A stretch of 5,682 nt of DNA. Origin: Candidatus Bathyarchaeota archaeon (lineage in GTDB: Archaea; Thermoproteota; Bathyarchaeia; 40CM-2-53-6). The stretch covers positions 1 through 5,682 of the forward strand of contig VBBA01000058.1 in the NCBI GenBank assembly GCA_005888675.1, in the 5' to 3' direction. Of this stretch, positions 5,181 to 5,682 are shown piece by piece (position 1 is the first letter of the stretch; each line of letters starts with the position of its first letter). The notes beneath the pieces are model-generated. The model was not told the DNA's origin, searched no databases, and saw only the letters and a program-made list of their open reading frames with translations. The position numbers were made by a program, and so were the translations under genes.

Positions 5181-5612
5181 CTAATAGGCGTTGACGTCCG
5201 GGGATGGTCTATGGGTGCCCTTCATCTGTGTGCGGAGTTCTCTTCGTCTCAAAACTAGATAGTATGCAACCGAAATTATTGTTGCGACCTGAATAGCCGA
5301 CCCGATGATGAATGTCAAAGCAGCCAATGTAAATCCATGGGCGGCTAACGAGTAGTGTTCGGGCTGTGGGAGAGACACAACCAACGTCAGGATCGACATT
5401 ATCACCGCAGAAGGGTAAGCGATCTCGCGTCCTCTTGCAGCCTCAATCGCCACGAACAAATACACAACCCAACCCGCTAGGACAAGGTAAAACAGCCAAG
5501 TCGGGACTAGCGAATACAACTGGATCAGAAGAGCTAGGCCGATGACAACTGAGGAGTAAACCAGGTATCTGGCGACGCGCCGAGTCGGCATGATCCGACT
5601 AGTAGGTTGCAT
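5181..5612 (-). CDS. Four-helix membrane protein in operon with the toroid protein
   Basis: A 143-residue hydrophobic protein, not assigned to a family. It has a basic leader (RIMPTRRVAR, 6-15), membrane segments at about 16-36, 38-56, 65-81 and 92-121, and a basic cytoplasmic tail starting RRREL (122-126). The loop AARGREIAYPS (58-68) and the tail are positively charged, putting both termini inside the cell. The ATG at 5612 overlaps the stop of the preceding gene by 14 bases; M8 (ATG at 5589-5591) would instead start eight bases after that stop and is an equal candidate. TTGAG just before the first ATG is a weak ribosome-binding site. The stop (5181-5183) is eight bases from the TTG of the toroid gene, so the two are probably translated from one message. 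No catalytic motif seen; the role is likely structural, transport or anchoring. Confidence 0.8.
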   Translation of the reverse strand: MQPTSRIMPTRRVARYLVYSSVVIGLALLIQLYSLVPTWLFYLVLAGWVVYLFVAIEAARGREIAYPSAVIMSILTLVVSLPQPEHYSLAAHGFTLAALTFIIGSAIQVATIISVAYYLVLRRRELRTQMKGTHRPSPDVNAY

Positions 5613-5682
5613 TTCTCAATTCGCCGAAGAGAAAGTATGTTGCAGCTGAGACAAGAACCATGAAGAACCCGTAGATCAGAAA
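5599..5682 (-). CDS. C-terminus of a membrane protein entering from the right edge
   Basis: Reading leftwards from the window end, 27 codons stay open to a TAG at 5599-5601. They encode a membrane helix, FLIYGFFMVLVSAATYFLFG (first 20 visible residues), and a short polar end ELRNATY. Composition and position argue for a real gene: it is on the same strand as the next two genes and its stop overlaps the following ATG by 14 bases, a typical tight operon junction. The family cannot be named from a fragment this short. It makes the toroid cluster at least three genes, two of them membrane proteins. Confidence 0.65.
   Translation of the reverse strand, partial: FLIYGFFMVLVSAATYFLFGELRNATY

Overview
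The window looks like chromosomal DNA from an uncultured archaeon, most plausibly a soil or sediment lineage near Nitrososphaerota/Thaumarchaeota or Bathyarchaeia. This placement is inferred, since no ribosomal or other marker gene is present. The support is: a winged-helix regulator of an archaeal type overlapping a small three-helix membrane protein; small archaeal-style membrane proteins; three TTG-initiated genes; and AT-rich TATA-like boxes about 27 bases upstream of start codons, as expected for leaderless archaeal transcripts. Base composition is close to balanced by eye. There is no tRNA, rRNA, CRISPR array, transposase, integrase or phage gene.

Left part (1-605): a divergent pair. 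An FAD-dependent oxidoreductase runs off the left edge on the minus strand, and a VOC/glyoxalase-fold protein lacking the usual metal ligands reads right. Region 698-1824 (plus): a tight three-gene cluster of winged-helix regulator, small three-helix membrane protein (TTG start inside the preceding stop region) and membrane-anchored extracytoplasmic protein with four cysteines. This looks like one transcription unit with a DNA-binding component and membrane or surface components.

Middle (1825-2221): a 397-base convergent intergenic region holding the most unusual sequence of the window. Two imperfect copies of a composite element (about 66 and 90 bases) are each built from CACGCTCAA motifs flanking a pure pyrimidine tract and ending in TCACGAGG. 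Region 2222-3469 (minus): an alpha/beta hydrolase behind a DUF3052-type protein, which has a clear TATA-like box 27-30 bases upstream of an internal ATG, so its true start is probably that ATG. A four-helix membrane protein (3622-4020, plus) is divergent from it.

Right part (4075-5682, minus): at least three genes packed head to tail. They are the C-terminus of a membrane protein entering from the right edge, a four-helix membrane protein overlapping its end, and a 365-residue alpha/alpha-toroid protein of the terpene cyclase/prenyltransferase-fold superfamily starting at TTG eight bases later. This suggests the toroid protein works at or with the membrane. I see no strong evidence for a defence system. 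The best candidates for something undescribed are the repeat element, the regulator/membrane/OB-like operon and the toroid/membrane-protein operon.
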